Positions 6,858 to 14,096 of a stretch of DNA of 16,124 nt are shown here, piece after piece. Where the stretch lies: positions 1 through 16,124 of the forward strand of contig CAMDJU010000028.1 in the NCBI GenBank assembly GCA_945900695.1. The letters are read 5' to 3'. Within the stretch, counting starts at the first letter, position 1; the number at the start of each line of letters is the position of its first letter. A model generated the notes under the pieces. The model searched no databases and had not been told where the DNA came from. It saw only the letters and a list, made by a program, of their open reading frames with translations. Position numbers and translations under genes: made by a program. The stretch is from Bordetella parapertussis (GTDB taxonomy: Bacteria > Pseudomonadota > Gammaproteobacteria > Burkholderiales > Burkholderiaceae_C).

Positions 6858-7844
6858 TCATTCCTTTTGAATCCCGGCCTGGGCCACGGCCTTGCCCAAG
6901 CGATCGACCTCTTCAAGCACCGCACGGTGGCATTCGGCGGCGCTGCCACCGATGGCCTCGATGCCCGCATTGCTCAAGGTTTGCACCACCTCGGGCATTT
7001 TGGCGATGGCGGACATCTCGTTGCTGATGCGCTCGATGGCTGCCGCCGGTGTGCCACTGGCTGCAAACACCGCCACGATGGGGGCAAAGTCAAAGCCGGG
7101 GATTATTTCGGCAATCGCTGGCACATTGGGTTCTTGGGTCGAACGCTTGGCCGCGTTGTTGGCCAGCAAACGCACCTGACCGCTTTTGACAAAGCCGATC
7201 AACGAGGGCAGGGCCGAGAACAGCATGTCCACTTGCCCGCCCACCAAGGCTGGTACCGATTGACCCGTGCCTTTGAAGGGGATGTGGGTGATCTCCATCC
7301 CCAACGATGCCTTGAGCGACTCCATGGTCAGGTGGTGGGTGCTGCCAATGCCCGAGGAGCCATAGGTCAAGATGCCCGGCTTGGCCTTGGCCAGGGCGAT
7401 CAACTCGCGCAGGTTGTTGGCCGGCGTTTTGGGGTGAACGGCCAAATACAGCGGCGCACGCGCCGCCAAGGAGACCGCCACAAAGTCGCGCTTGTAGTCG
7501 TAGCTCAGCGACTTGCTGATCAAGGGATTGATGGAGAAGGTCGAGCCGTCGGTCACCATGAAGGTGTAGCCATCCTTGGGCGCCAAAGCCATGGCTTGGG
7601 CCGCGACCATGCCGTTCGCACCGGGCTTGTTGTCCACCGTGACCGGTTGGCCCAAACGCTCGCTCAAGCGCTGCGCATAAATGCGCGCCACCGTGTCGGG
7701 CAAACCGCCAGCGGCGTGGGTGATGATGAATTTGATGGGCTTGTTGGGGTAGGCCTGGGCCCAGGCCGCGCCCGTGCTTGCCAAGGCAGCACCCGCCACC
7801 ATGCCAGCCATCCAAGTGCGCCGAGCGTGAAAAAGCGATTCCAT
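6858..7844 (-). CDS. Bug/TctC-family periplasmic solute-binding protein (copy 1)
   Basis: This 328-residue receptor belongs to the tripartite tricarboxylate transporter family, which binds carboxylates in the periplasm. The ATG at 7844 is fixed by AAGGAG 6 nt upstream and by the signal peptide it produces: basic HARRTW, a hydrophobic stretch, and AWA-Q cleavage near residue 29. The mature protein begins with the family hallmark AYPNKPIKFI. Further signatures are the glycine-rich AAGGLPD loop, VDNKPGANG, THIPFKGTGQSVPALVGGQVDM and the C-terminal TPAAAIERI. No TctA or TctB membrane gene is present, as is common for Bug proteins in Burkholderiales, so it must use a distant partner or act as a sensor. 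It starts 19 bp after the M29-like gene. A carboxylate related to the oxygenase substrate is the likely ligand. Confidence 0.94.
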   Translation of the reverse strand: MESLFHARRTWMAGMVAGAALASTGAAWAQAYPNKPIKFIITHAAGGLPDTVARIYAQRLSERLGQPVTVDNKPGANGMVAAQAMALAPKDGYTFMVTDGSTFSINPLISKSLSYDYKRDFVAVSLAARAPLYLAVHPKTPANNLRELIALAKAKPGILTYGSSGIGSTHHLTMESLKASLGMEITHIPFKGTGQSVPALVGGQVDMLFSALPSLIGFVKSGQVRLLANNAAKRSTQEPNVPAIAEIIPGFDFAPIVAVFAASGTPAAAIERISNEMSAIAKMPEVVQTLSNAGIEAIGGSAAECHRAVLEEVDRLGKAVAQAGIQKE

Positions 7845-7849
7845 ATCCG

Positions 7850-7856
7850 TCTCCTT
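7850..7856 (-). promoter_or_regulatory. Ribosome binding site of Bug receptor copy 1
   Basis: AAGGAGA on the minus strand lies five bases from the ATG at 7844, in the 19-bp gap after the M29-like gene. It rules out the longer open frame upstream, which would extend into that gene and bury the signal peptide. Confidence 0.75.
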
Positions 7857-7863
7857 GAAAAAA

Positions 7864-9018
7864 TCAGGGTGCTTCGAGCAAGGCCACCGGGTCACCATAG
7901 CGCGCTGCGGCCTGCACCACTTGGGGGTCTCGCAAGGCGCACAAAAAGCCTTGGTCGATGATGGTTTCATCACCAGCCGTGACAGTGGCGTCGAGCACGA
8001 TCAGGTCTTGGTGCACGGGCGGCTCCTCCCAGTTGGGCATGTGGCGGCGGATCCAGTCGCTGGGCTGGGCCAGGTCGATGCCAAAGTGCAGCGCACCCGG
8101 TGCGTTCGAGCCCGCCGGGTAAATGACGTTGCGCGGCGCGCGCGGGTTAAAGCCGCAACCCCCGCCTTCAATGAGTTTGCCGCCCATCAGCATCTCGCGC
8201 AGCAAGCCGGCTTCGGTGCTGTGGCCGTGCACCGCCGTCACAAACCGGTTGCGAAACTCCACGGCAATCGGTTCTTCAAAGACTTGGTCAAACCCAATCG
8301 CACCTTGGGGATACAGCACCCCATCGATGGCGATGGCTGCGTTGCCGTCGTTCTTCATGGCCGTGCTGTCCCAAAAATTGGGGCCATGGGTGGGCAGGTA
8401 ATGCACATAGCAACCGGGTTCATCGGCCTTCATCTTGCCGCGCCAGCGGTTGCCGGCGAACATCGCTTCGCGCATCGCCGCCGTGTAGGGGATGCACAGG
8501 TTTGAGCCGCGGCCATCGGTGAAGCGCAACTCAAAATCGCGCCCCTTGGGAAAGCGCCGCTCGGTGGCGCGGATGATCTCGCCCACCAAATCAACGGGAA
8601 AGGCCGCGTGGGGGGTGTGCAGCAAATCCAGATCGCGAAAGTAGGTGATCTTGATCCAACGCTGACCGGCTTTGCGCTGGGCCACGTTGAACGGGTCTTC
8701 GATCGAGCAAAACCAGGTCGACACCACCACATCCACGCCGGAGATCAAGGGTTTGACGCTTTCTGGCACCGCCGGCAAGGTGGTGTTGGGCGCCATGTAC
8801 ATCTCAAAATGCGCACCGCGCGACAGGCACAGGCCCTGCACCGCTTGCACCACACCAGGGTCGAGCAAGGGGTCGGTGAGCATGAGCAAGCGCTCGCCCG
8901 GGCGCACCGCAAACACCTGGAAAAAATTGTCCATGGCCTGAAAGTGCTGGCGCGTAGCAGTGATTTTTCCCGGCAGCGGAGGCGGTGCCCCAACGAATTG
9001 GGCAGGGGTCATGGCCAT
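7864..9018 (-). CDS. M29-like metalloprotein (aminopeptidase T / NicX fold)
   Basis: This 384-residue protein has the two-part layout of the M29 family: an N-terminal Rossmann-like half beginning GERLLMLTDPLLDPGVVQAV (about 41-135) and a C-terminal metal domain. The C-terminal half shows E284 followed by GCGFNPRA, then H311 in ALHFGID and H336-x-D338 in PVHQD, corresponding to the 'ElGiGtNP.a', 'GTvHiAlG' and 'HlD' motifs of aminopeptidase T relatives. The second glutamate expected before the GTvH motif appears replaced by SNAPG, so proteolysis is doubtful. The family also includes 2,5-dihydroxypyridine 5,6-dioxygenase (NicX), a ring-cleavage enzyme that uses this fold with one iron. The ATG overlaps the stop of Bug copy 2 (TGATG), so translation is coupled. 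Location in an aromatic-oxygenase operon favours a catabolic role, possibly ring cleavage; this is an inference. Confidence 0.7.
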   Translation of the reverse strand: MAMTPAQFVGAPPPLPGKITATRQHFQAMDNFFQVFAVRPGERLLMLTDPLLDPGVVQAVQGLCLSRGAHFEMYMAPNTTLPAVPESVKPLISGVDVVVSTWFCSIEDPFNVAQRKAGQRWIKITYFRDLDLLHTPHAAFPVDLVGEIIRATERRFPKGRDFELRFTDGRGSNLCIPYTAAMREAMFAGNRWRGKMKADEPGCYVHYLPTHGPNFWDSTAMKNDGNAAIAIDGVLYPQGAIGFDQVFEEPIAVEFRNRFVTAVHGHSTEAGLLREMLMGGKLIEGGGCGFNPRAPRNVIYPAGSNAPGALHFGIDLAQPSDWIRRHMPNWEEPPVHQDLIVLDATVTAGDETIIDQGFLCALRDPQVVQAAARYGDPVALLEAP

Positions 9019-9983
9019 CAGTCCACCCGTGCGCCGGTCTCTTTGACCAAACGCGCCCACATGGGGAATTCACGGTTGATGTGTGCTTGGTGCTCCGCCG
9101 GTGTGCTGAGCACGGGCTCTGCACCGCGACCGCGCAAGCGCTCCATCACATCCGGGTCGGCCAAGGCGCGCTGCAAAGCGGCGTTGATGCGCTCAACCAC
9201 CGCCGCTGGTGTGCCCGCTGGGGCATAAAGCCCGTCGGAGGCGGCCAGGTCAAAGCCCTTCAAGCCGACCTCTTCCAAGGTGGGCAAATCGGCCAAGCCA
9301 CGCACGCGCTGTCGGGTGGTCACGGCCAGGGCACGCAGTTTGCCGGCCTGGACTTGGGCCAACAGATTGGCGGTGAGGTCGATCATCATTTGCACGTCAC
9401 CGGCGAGCAAGCCGGTCAGTGCGGGACCACCCCCTTTGTAAGGGATGTGCTGGATGTCGACATCGGCCATGCGGCGAAACGACTCGCCCGCCATGTGCGA
9501 TGTCGTGCCATTGCCCGCCGAGGCAAACGACAGCTTGCCGGGGTTGGCCTTCAAATAGGTGAGCAGCTGTGCGGCGGATTGCACTGGCAAATTGGGGCTG
9601 ATGACCAGCATCGCGGGGATGAAAGACACCCGCCCCAGGGCGGCAAAGTCGCGCAACTCAAACCCGGTGCGGGCATACAACGCATGGTTGGTGCCGTGCG
9701 TGCCATTGGTGCCGTAGAGCAAGGTGTAGCCATCGGCCGCAGCGCGGGCCACGCCCTCACTGCCCACGTTGCCGCCGGCACCGGGTTTGTTGTCGATCAC
9801 GATGGCCTGGCCCAAATACTCGGCCAGCTTGGGCGCGACCGCGCGCGCCAAGTTGTCGGCGCCACCCCCCGGCGGGAAAGGCACCACCAGCTTGATCGGT
9901 TTGTTCGGATAGGCCTGGGCCCAGGCCATGGGTGAGGCGACAGCCAAGGTTGAGGCTGCGGCCAAAAAGTGTCTGCGTTGCAT
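9018..9983 (-). CDS. Bug/TctC-family periplasmic solute-binding protein (copy 2)
   Basis: This 321-residue receptor has a signal peptide beginning MQRRHFLAAAS; RRHFL fits a Tat-like twin-arginine motif, with an AWA-Q cleavage site near residue 22. The mature protein starts AYPNKPIKLVVPFPPGGGADN, the classic Bug opening, followed by VIDNKPGAGGNVG, HIPYKGGGPALTGLLAGDVQMM and YAPAGTPAAVVERI. The ATG at 9983 is chosen because the signal peptide starts there; no strong Shine-Dalgarno sequence is seen. It follows the Rieske gene by 43 bp and overlaps the next gene by one base. It is clearly diverged from copy 1, so the two probably recognise different ligands. No TctA/TctB is nearby. Proteins of this type serve phthalate isomers in several Burkholderiales, which agrees with the oxygenase upstream. 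Confidence 0.94.
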   Translation of the reverse strand: MQRRHFLAAASTLAVASPMAWAQAYPNKPIKLVVPFPPGGGADNLARAVAPKLAEYLGQAIVIDNKPGAGGNVGSEGVARAAADGYTLLYGTNGTHGTNHALYARTGFELRDFAALGRVSFIPAMLVISPNLPVQSAAQLLTYLKANPGKLSFASAGNGTTSHMAGESFRRMADVDIQHIPYKGGGPALTGLLAGDVQMMIDLTANLLAQVQAGKLRALAVTTRQRVRGLADLPTLEEVGLKGFDLAASDGLYAPAGTPAAVVERINAALQRALADPDVMERLRGRGAEPVLSTPAEHQAHINREFPMWARLVKETGARVD

Positions 9984-10026
9984 GGTTTTGAAACAGTGGA
10001 TGAGAGGTTGAAGGGATTGCGCCAGC

Positions 10027-11319
10027 TCAGCTGACCAACTCATGCGGGGCCACGCCCAAGGCCTGGGCCTCATGAACGCGCCAATCGATGGTTTTGGGGA
10101 TCACCCCTTGAAACGAACACACCGATTCGGGAATTTGCAATTCACCCACGCCAATCGCTGTGCCCCCGTTGGCGAAAGATTTGACCGCATCGAGCATTTG
10201 GCGGCGAAAGGCAACGATGGCCATGTCGCTCGCACCCAAGCGGTCGTGCTCGCGGTCGACGATCGGCCCCATGCCCACCCACATCGCCAAATCTTGGTTC
10301 GGAATGCCAGGGATGCCAGTGAAGTTGCCCGCCTTCATGGCGGCGCGGTCTTGCATGAAGTGGTTGCCCACATGGCGCGCCGGGTGGAAAGCGGTGTCCA
10401 CGTCAACGCCCACCTCGGTGTGCAAAAACTTGCGCCACGCCGCCGTGTCGGGCGTGGTCTGCGGGTCGCCCCAGGCGATGAAATGGAAAGCCGTGTGGTG
10501 GTCGTCGATGGGGGTATTGAAGTTGGCCACGTTGTACTGGTCGTTGGGCGGTATCAAAGCCGCTGCCGGGGCCACAAACACCGTGGTGCGCACGTATTCG
10601 TGGGTGGCGGCATTTTGGATTGGACGGCGCAGCGCCGCGTAACGAAAACCATAGCCATTGACCTCGACTTGCATGCGCGGGGCTTTGTCGGTGGAGGGGC
10701 GCAACCAGTTTTCATTGTTGGCCTTGGCACCATTCACGCGGGCGGGCACCATGTCCGAGGAGTGCAGGCTTGAGCTGTGGGCCGAGTCGATTTGGCCCTC
10801 CAAAATTTGCGCCCAGTTGGCCGGGATGATGATTTTGGCGATTGACACCTGCACATCGTCCGTGGGCGCCCAACGCGGGGGCACGAAAGCGGTCATGGTC
10901 TCTGGCGGGCCCATATAAGCCCACACCGCACCCGCCCATTCGTGGGTGGGATAGGCCTTGTGCTTGACCTTGCTGACCAAACCGCTGCCCGCAGGCTCAG
11001 AGCTCATCTCGACCACATGGCCGCTGACATCCATCTTCCAGCCGTGATAGAGGCAGCGCAGGCCGCCGTGCTCGTTGCGGCCATACACCAGCGATGCGCG
11101 CCGGTGCGGGCATTGCTCATCCAAGACGCCGACCTGGCCTTCAGTGTCGCGAAACACCACCAAGTTCTCGCCCAGCACACGGGCGCGCACCGGGGTGCCA
11201 TCGGGCTCGGGCACCTCTTCGGCCAAGCACACCACCTGCCAGTGGCGGCGCATCAACTGGCCCATCGGGGCATCGCCCTCGACACGGCACATCAACATAT
11301 TTTCTTCGTGGGTCAGCAT
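10027..11319 (-). CDS. pht3: Rieske non-haem iron oxygenase, phthalate 4,5-dioxygenase type
   Basis: This 430-residue oxygenase component probably adds both atoms of O2 to an aromatic carboxylate to give a cis-dihydrodiol. The Rieske cluster motif is C70-P-H72 and C89-L-Y-H92, with spacing usual for the phthalate dioxygenase group. The catalytic domain has bridging D178 and iron ligands H181 and H186 (D-x2-H-x4-H), with D343 in NQDLAMW the likely third ligand; GMGPIVDRE and LGASD follow, as in phthalate-type oxygenases. The ATG at 11319 has AGGAG five bases upstream and yields the family start MLTHEENMLM; an in-frame upstream ATG at 11352 would only add unconserved residues. It is first in the minus-strand operon and divergent from its reductase. 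The phthalate-group assignment is firm; phthalate itself as substrate, rather than an isomer or analogue, is inferred from the Pht4-like neighbour. Confidence 0.9.
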   Translation of the reverse strand: MLTHEENMLMCRVEGDAPMGQLMRRHWQVVCLAEEVPEPDGTPVRARVLGENLVVFRDTEGQVGVLDEQCPHRRASLVYGRNEHGGLRCLYHGWKMDVSGHVVEMSSEPAGSGLVSKVKHKAYPTHEWAGAVWAYMGPPETMTAFVPPRWAPTDDVQVSIAKIIIPANWAQILEGQIDSAHSSSLHSSDMVPARVNGAKANNENWLRPSTDKAPRMQVEVNGYGFRYAALRRPIQNAATHEYVRTTVFVAPAAALIPPNDQYNVANFNTPIDDHHTAFHFIAWGDPQTTPDTAAWRKFLHTEVGVDVDTAFHPARHVGNHFMQDRAAMKAGNFTGIPGIPNQDLAMWVGMGPIVDREHDRLGASDMAIVAFRRQMLDAVKSFANGGTAIGVGELQIPESVCSFQGVIPKTIDWRVHEAQALGVAPHELVS

Positions 11320-11324
11320 TGTTG

Positions 11325-11329
11325 CTCCT
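11325..11329 (-). promoter_or_regulatory. Ribosome binding site of the Rieske oxygenase
   Basis: AGGAG on the minus strand stands five bases from the ATG at 11319 and decides for this start over the in-frame ATG at 11352. Confidence 0.75.
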
Positions 11330-11359
11330 GGGATGGCGGCATGGGCGGGCAAAAAGGGC

Positions 11360-11388
11360 TTGCCGATAAATACTTAGTGATCTAAGAT
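11360..11388 (+). promoter_or_regulatory. Promoter candidate for the reductase operon
   Basis: TTGCCG (11360-11365) and TAAGAT (11383-11388) are separated by exactly 17 nt; each box matches 4 of 6 consensus positions. Transcription would start near 11395, giving a 43-nt leader to the ATG at 11438. The palindrome at 11373-11386 lies between the boxes and overlaps the -10. Confidence 0.42.
11373..11386. promoter_or_regulatory. CTTAG-N4-CTAAG palindrome, candidate MarR operator
   Basis: CTTAGTGATCTAAG has perfect 5-bp arms around TGAT, and the flanks continue the symmetry with one extra base (ATAAATA on the left, ATTAT on the right). It overlaps the predicted transcription start of the Rieske operon and lies between the -35 and -10 boxes of the reductase promoter. 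A protein bound here would block both. The MarR protein encoded at 13590, last gene of the reductase operon, is the obvious candidate. Confidence 0.6.
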
Positions 11389-11414
11389 TATGGATTCTTT
11401 TCACACCTTGTCAA
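11387..11414 (-). promoter_or_regulatory. Sigma70 promoter for the Rieske oxygenase operon
   Basis: On the minus strand a perfect TTGACA (11409-11414) is followed after 16 nt by CATAAT (11387-11392), 5/6 to consensus. Transcription should begin near 11380, within the palindrome, giving a leader of about 61 nt before the Rieske ATG. The -10 box overlaps that of the opposing promoter. Confidence 0.68.
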
Positions 11415-11437
11415 GCCTGCAGGCGTCGGTACAAACC

Positions 11438-12412
11438 ATGTCCCCTTTCTCTTTGGCAGTCGCCGCCCTGAGCGCTTTGCGGGTGCGCCGAAAACACCCC
11501 ATCGCCCGTGACATCGTGCGTTTTGAATTGGCGCACCCCCAAGGCCAAGACTTGCCAGATTGGTCAGCAGGCGCCCACATTCGGTTGGAAACGCCCAGCG
11601 GCCACACCCGCAGTTATTCCTTGTGCGGGCCCGTGGGCACGCGCGACCACTGGGCGATTGCGGTCAAGCGCGAGGCCCATGGGCGTGGTGGCTCGCGCAG
11701 CATGGCCGACGATGTGAATGAAGGCGATGAACTGCCCTTGCGCGGGGGCGACAACATGTTTCCCATAGACCCCCAGGCACAACAACACATCCTGATCGCC
11801 GGTGGCATTGGCCTAACTCCCTTGTATGCGATGGCCCTAACCCTGGCCCAAACCCCGACAGCGAGGTTTCATTTGTATGTGTGCAGCCGCGACGCTGAGG
11901 GCACGGCTTTTTTGAGCGACTTGCAACAAGCCCCATGGCGCGAGCATGTCACCGTTCACCACGACGCGGGCGACCCCAACCAGTCCCTGGACTTGTGGCC
12001 CGTGCTGGAGACGCCCAGCGACGCCCATGTGTATTGCTGCGGCCCACAAGGTTTGATGGACAGCGTGCGCGACATGAGCGGGCACTGGCCCACGCACCAA
12101 ATTCATTTCGAGAGCTTTGGCGCGAGCCAGCTAGGCTGGGCCGACAACCAAGCCTTTGAGGTGGTGCTGCGCCGCAGCGGCCAGCGCCTGACGGTACCGG
12201 CGGATCGCAGCATCTTGGAATGCCTGCGCAGCGCTGGCTTAAAGGTGGCCAGCTCGTGCGAAAGCGGCACCTGTGGTTCCTGCAAAACCGGATTGCTCGC
12301 TGGCGCGGTGGAACACCGCGACATGGTCTTGCTGCCCGAGGAGCAAGACCACCACATCATGCCGTGTGTATCCCGCTCGCGCGACGGTGGCGTTTTGGAG
12401 CTGGACCTGTGA
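11438..12412 (+). CDS. pht2: Phthalate-dioxygenase-type reductase (FMN, NADH, 2Fe-2S)
   Basis: This 324-residue protein transfers electrons from NADH through FMN and a plant-type 2Fe-2S cluster to the Rieske oxygenase. Domains run in the class IA order: FMN binding with R58-S-Y-S-L at 58-62, NAD binding with AGGIGLTPL at 121-129 and CGP at 201-203, and a C-terminal ferredoxin domain with C274, C279, C282 and C310. The length matches phthalate dioxygenase reductase (about 320). An in-frame ATG at 11390 would add 16 residues, but it lies inside the divergent promoter and upstream of the predicted transcription start, so the ATG at 11438 is preferred; neither has a good Shine-Dalgarno sequence. 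The stop overlaps the GTG of the next gene (GTGA). Its partner oxygenase is the divergent gene at 10027-11319. Confidence 0.9.
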   Translation: MSPFSLAVAALSALRVRRKHPIARDIVRFELAHPQGQDLPDWSAGAHIRLETPSGHTRSYSLCGPVGTRDHWAIAVKREAHGRGGSRSMADDVNEGDELPLRGGDNMFPIDPQAQQHILIAGGIGLTPLYAMALTLAQTPTARFHLYVCSRDAEGTAFLSDLQQAPWREHVTVHHDAGDPNQSLDLWPVLETPSDAHVYCCGPQGLMDSVRDMSGHWPTHQIHFESFGASQLGWADNQAFEVVLRRSGQRLTVPADRSILECLRSAGLKVASSCESGTCGSCKTGLLAGAVEHRDMVLLPEEQDHHIMPCVSRSRDGGVLELDL

Positions 12413-13593
12413 CGCCCTTGCGCATCGGTGTGGCCGGCTTGGGCCGCGCCTTCACCTTGATGATGCCCACCTTTGTGCACGACCCCCGGGTGCAACTGGT
12501 CGCGGCCTGCGATCCCCAGCCCCAAGCCTGTGCCCAATTTGAGCGCGACTTTCAAGCACCCAGTGTGGGCTCCATCGCGGCTTTGTGCCAACGCCCGGAT
12601 GTGGACTGGGTGTATGTGGCCACGCCGCACCAGTTCCACGCCGAGCATGTGGTGCTGGCCGCCCAACACGGCAAACATGTGCTGGTAGAAAAACCCATGG
12701 CCATCCACTTGGCCGATTGCACCCGCATGATCGAGGCCTGTGCAAAAGCCCACACGGCCTTGATCGTGGGCCACAGCCACAGCTTCAACGGCCCGGTGCT
12801 GCTGGCCCACCAACTCATCCGCAGCGGCCGTTACGGCCGGGTGCGCATGATCCACGCCTTGCAATACACCGATTTTTTATACCGGCCGCGTCGCCCCGAA
12901 GAGCTGCAAACCGACGCTGGGGGCGGGGTCATCCACAGCCAAGCGGCGCACCAAGTGGACATGGTGCGCTTATTGGGCGGGGGCTTGGTGCGCAGCGTCA
13001 CAGCCCACACCGGCAACTGGGATGCCGAGCGCCCCACCGAGGGGGCCTACAGCGCGCTGTTGTCGTTTGAAGGCGGTGCCTTTGCCAGCATGAGCTACAG
13101 CGGATACGGCCACTTTGACAGCGACGCCTGGATGGACGGCATCAACGAAATGGGCTTTGCCAAAGCCAGCGGCACACACGGCGGCGCACGCGCGCGTTTG
13201 CGCAGCGTGGCCGACGCGGCACAAGAAGCCGCCCTCAAGGCCGAGCGCAACTACGGCGGGCGCTTGTGGAGCGCGCCAGTCACCGACAGCACCCCGCAGG
13301 CCCATTCCCACTTTGGACCTGTGATCATTGGTTGCGAACACGCCGATTTGCGCTTGACACCCAGCGGCGTGGCGATTGATGGGCATGACGCCCAACACTT
13401 TGAGGCCGTGCCTTTGGGCACGGTGCCGCGCCAAGAAGTCATCGATGAAATGGTGTCGGCCCAATCTGGCCAAGCCACTTTGCACAACGGGCATTGGGCA
13501 CGCGCCAGCACCGCCGTCAGCCTGGCCTTGTTGCAATCGGCCCAGGGGGGGTTGAGCGTCTGCCCGGAACACCAAGTGGCCCCCGTGGCATGA
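12409..13593 (+). CDS. pht4: Gfo/Idh/MocA dehydrogenase, phthalate 4,5-cis-dihydrodiol dehydrogenase type
   Basis: This 394-residue NAD(P)-dependent oxidoreductase probably rearomatises the cis-dihydrodiol made by the Rieske oxygenase, giving a dihydroxy aromatic acid. The N-terminal Rossmann fold starts RIGVAGLGRAF (5-15), and the catalytic E94-K95-P96 is followed by GHSHSFNGPV. The second domain has YTDFLYRPRRPEEL and the H177, H181 and D184 residues of SQAAHQVDMVRLLGGG, then RPTEGAYSALLSFEGGAF and SGYGHFDSDAW. This set resembles Pht4-type enzymes more than generic sugar dehydrogenases. The start is the GTG at 12409, which overlaps the reductase stop by 4 bp; no ATG is available at a sensible position. 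Its own stop overlaps the MarR gene by 4 bp, so the three genes are translationally coupled. The 4,5 regiochemistry is inferred by homology. Confidence 0.87.
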   Translation: MTPLRIGVAGLGRAFTLMMPTFVHDPRVQLVAACDPQPQACAQFERDFQAPSVGSIAALCQRPDVDWVYVATPHQFHAEHVVLAAQHGKHVLVEKPMAIHLADCTRMIEACAKAHTALIVGHSHSFNGPVLLAHQLIRSGRYGRVRMIHALQYTDFLYRPRRPEELQTDAGGGVIHSQAAHQVDMVRLLGGGLVRSVTAHTGNWDAERPTEGAYSALLSFEGGAFASMSYSGYGHFDSDAWMDGINEMGFAKASGTHGGARARLRSVADAAQEAALKAERNYGGRLWSAPVTDSTPQAHSHFGPVIIGCEHADLRLTPSGVAIDGHDAQHFEAVPLGTVPRQEVIDEMVSAQSGQATLHNGHWARASTAVSLALLQSAQGGLSVCPEHQVAPVA

Positions 13594-14096
13594 AAAAAGA
13601 CACCCAGCAACTGCTGCGCCACTGGCAAGAGGCGGTGCCCGACGACCGCTTGGCCCACTTGGTACGCGACACCGCCCGTGCCTACACCCGGGCCTTGCAA
13701 GCGCGTTTGGCACAGCACCAGGTGCCGTTTGGGCATTGGGCTTTTTTGCGCATCCTGTGGCACAGCGACGGCTTGACCCAGCGCGAGTTGAGCGTGTTGG
13801 CCGGGGTGATGGAGCCCACCACCTTCAGCGCCATGAAGGCCATGGAAGCCCTGGGCTATATCGAACGCCGCCAAGCGCCCGAGAACAAAAAAAACATGTA
13901 TGTCTACCTCACGCCCCAAGGGCGCGCCTTGCAGCAAACCTTGGTGCCCTTGGCCGAGCAAACCAACCACGTCAGCACCCAGGGCTTGAGCGCGCAAGAG
14001 GTGCAGGCCACCCGGGCTGTGCTGCTGAAACTGCTCGAAAACCTCGCCGCCGACGAACAGCAATGGGCGAGCAAAGGCGCGGGCCATTCAGTTTGA
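13590..14096 (+). CDS. MarR-family transcriptional regulator, probable operon repressor
   Basis: This 168-residue winged-helix regulator is the last gene of the reductase operon. The ATG at 13590 overlaps the dehydrogenase stop (ATGA). After an N-terminal dimerisation helix, the DNA-binding region is at about 47-110: FGHWAFLRILWHSDGLTQREL, a recognition-helix stretch VMEPTTFSAMKAME, then LGYIERR and a wing ending YVYLTPQGR. The wing reads APENKKNMY, so the usual D-x-R pair of the family is replaced. Such proteins in aromatic catabolism usually bind a palindrome near the promoter and release it when the pathway acid or its CoA ester binds. The palindrome at 11373-11386 controlling this operon and the divergent Rieske operon is its likely target, which would make it autoregulatory. 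It shares little visible sequence with the MarR protein at 5438. Confidence 0.92.
   Translation: MKKDTQQLLRHWQEAVPDDRLAHLVRDTARAYTRALQARLAQHQVPFGHWAFLRILWHSDGLTQRELSVLAGVMEPTTFSAMKAMEALGYIERRQAPENKKNMYVYLTPQGRALQQTLVPLAEQTNHVSTQGLSAQEVQATRAVLLKLLENLAADEQQWASKGAGHSV

Noticed and set aside
6282..7961. A 559-codon open frame on the plus strand, opposite the TauE and Bug copy 1 genes
   Set aside because: It is antisense to two well-supported genes, its translation shows no family motif and is rich in His/Gly/Gln, as expected from reverse-reading GC-rich genes.
7864..9018. Ordinary leucyl aminopeptidase call for the M29-like gene
   Set aside because: The second metal-binding glutamate appears missing and the operon context is aromatic catabolism, so a plain peptidase call would overstate what is visible.
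8985..9935. A 316-codon open frame on the plus strand opposite Bug copy 2
   Set aside because: Antisense to a clear signal-peptide-bearing receptor gene and without domain features.
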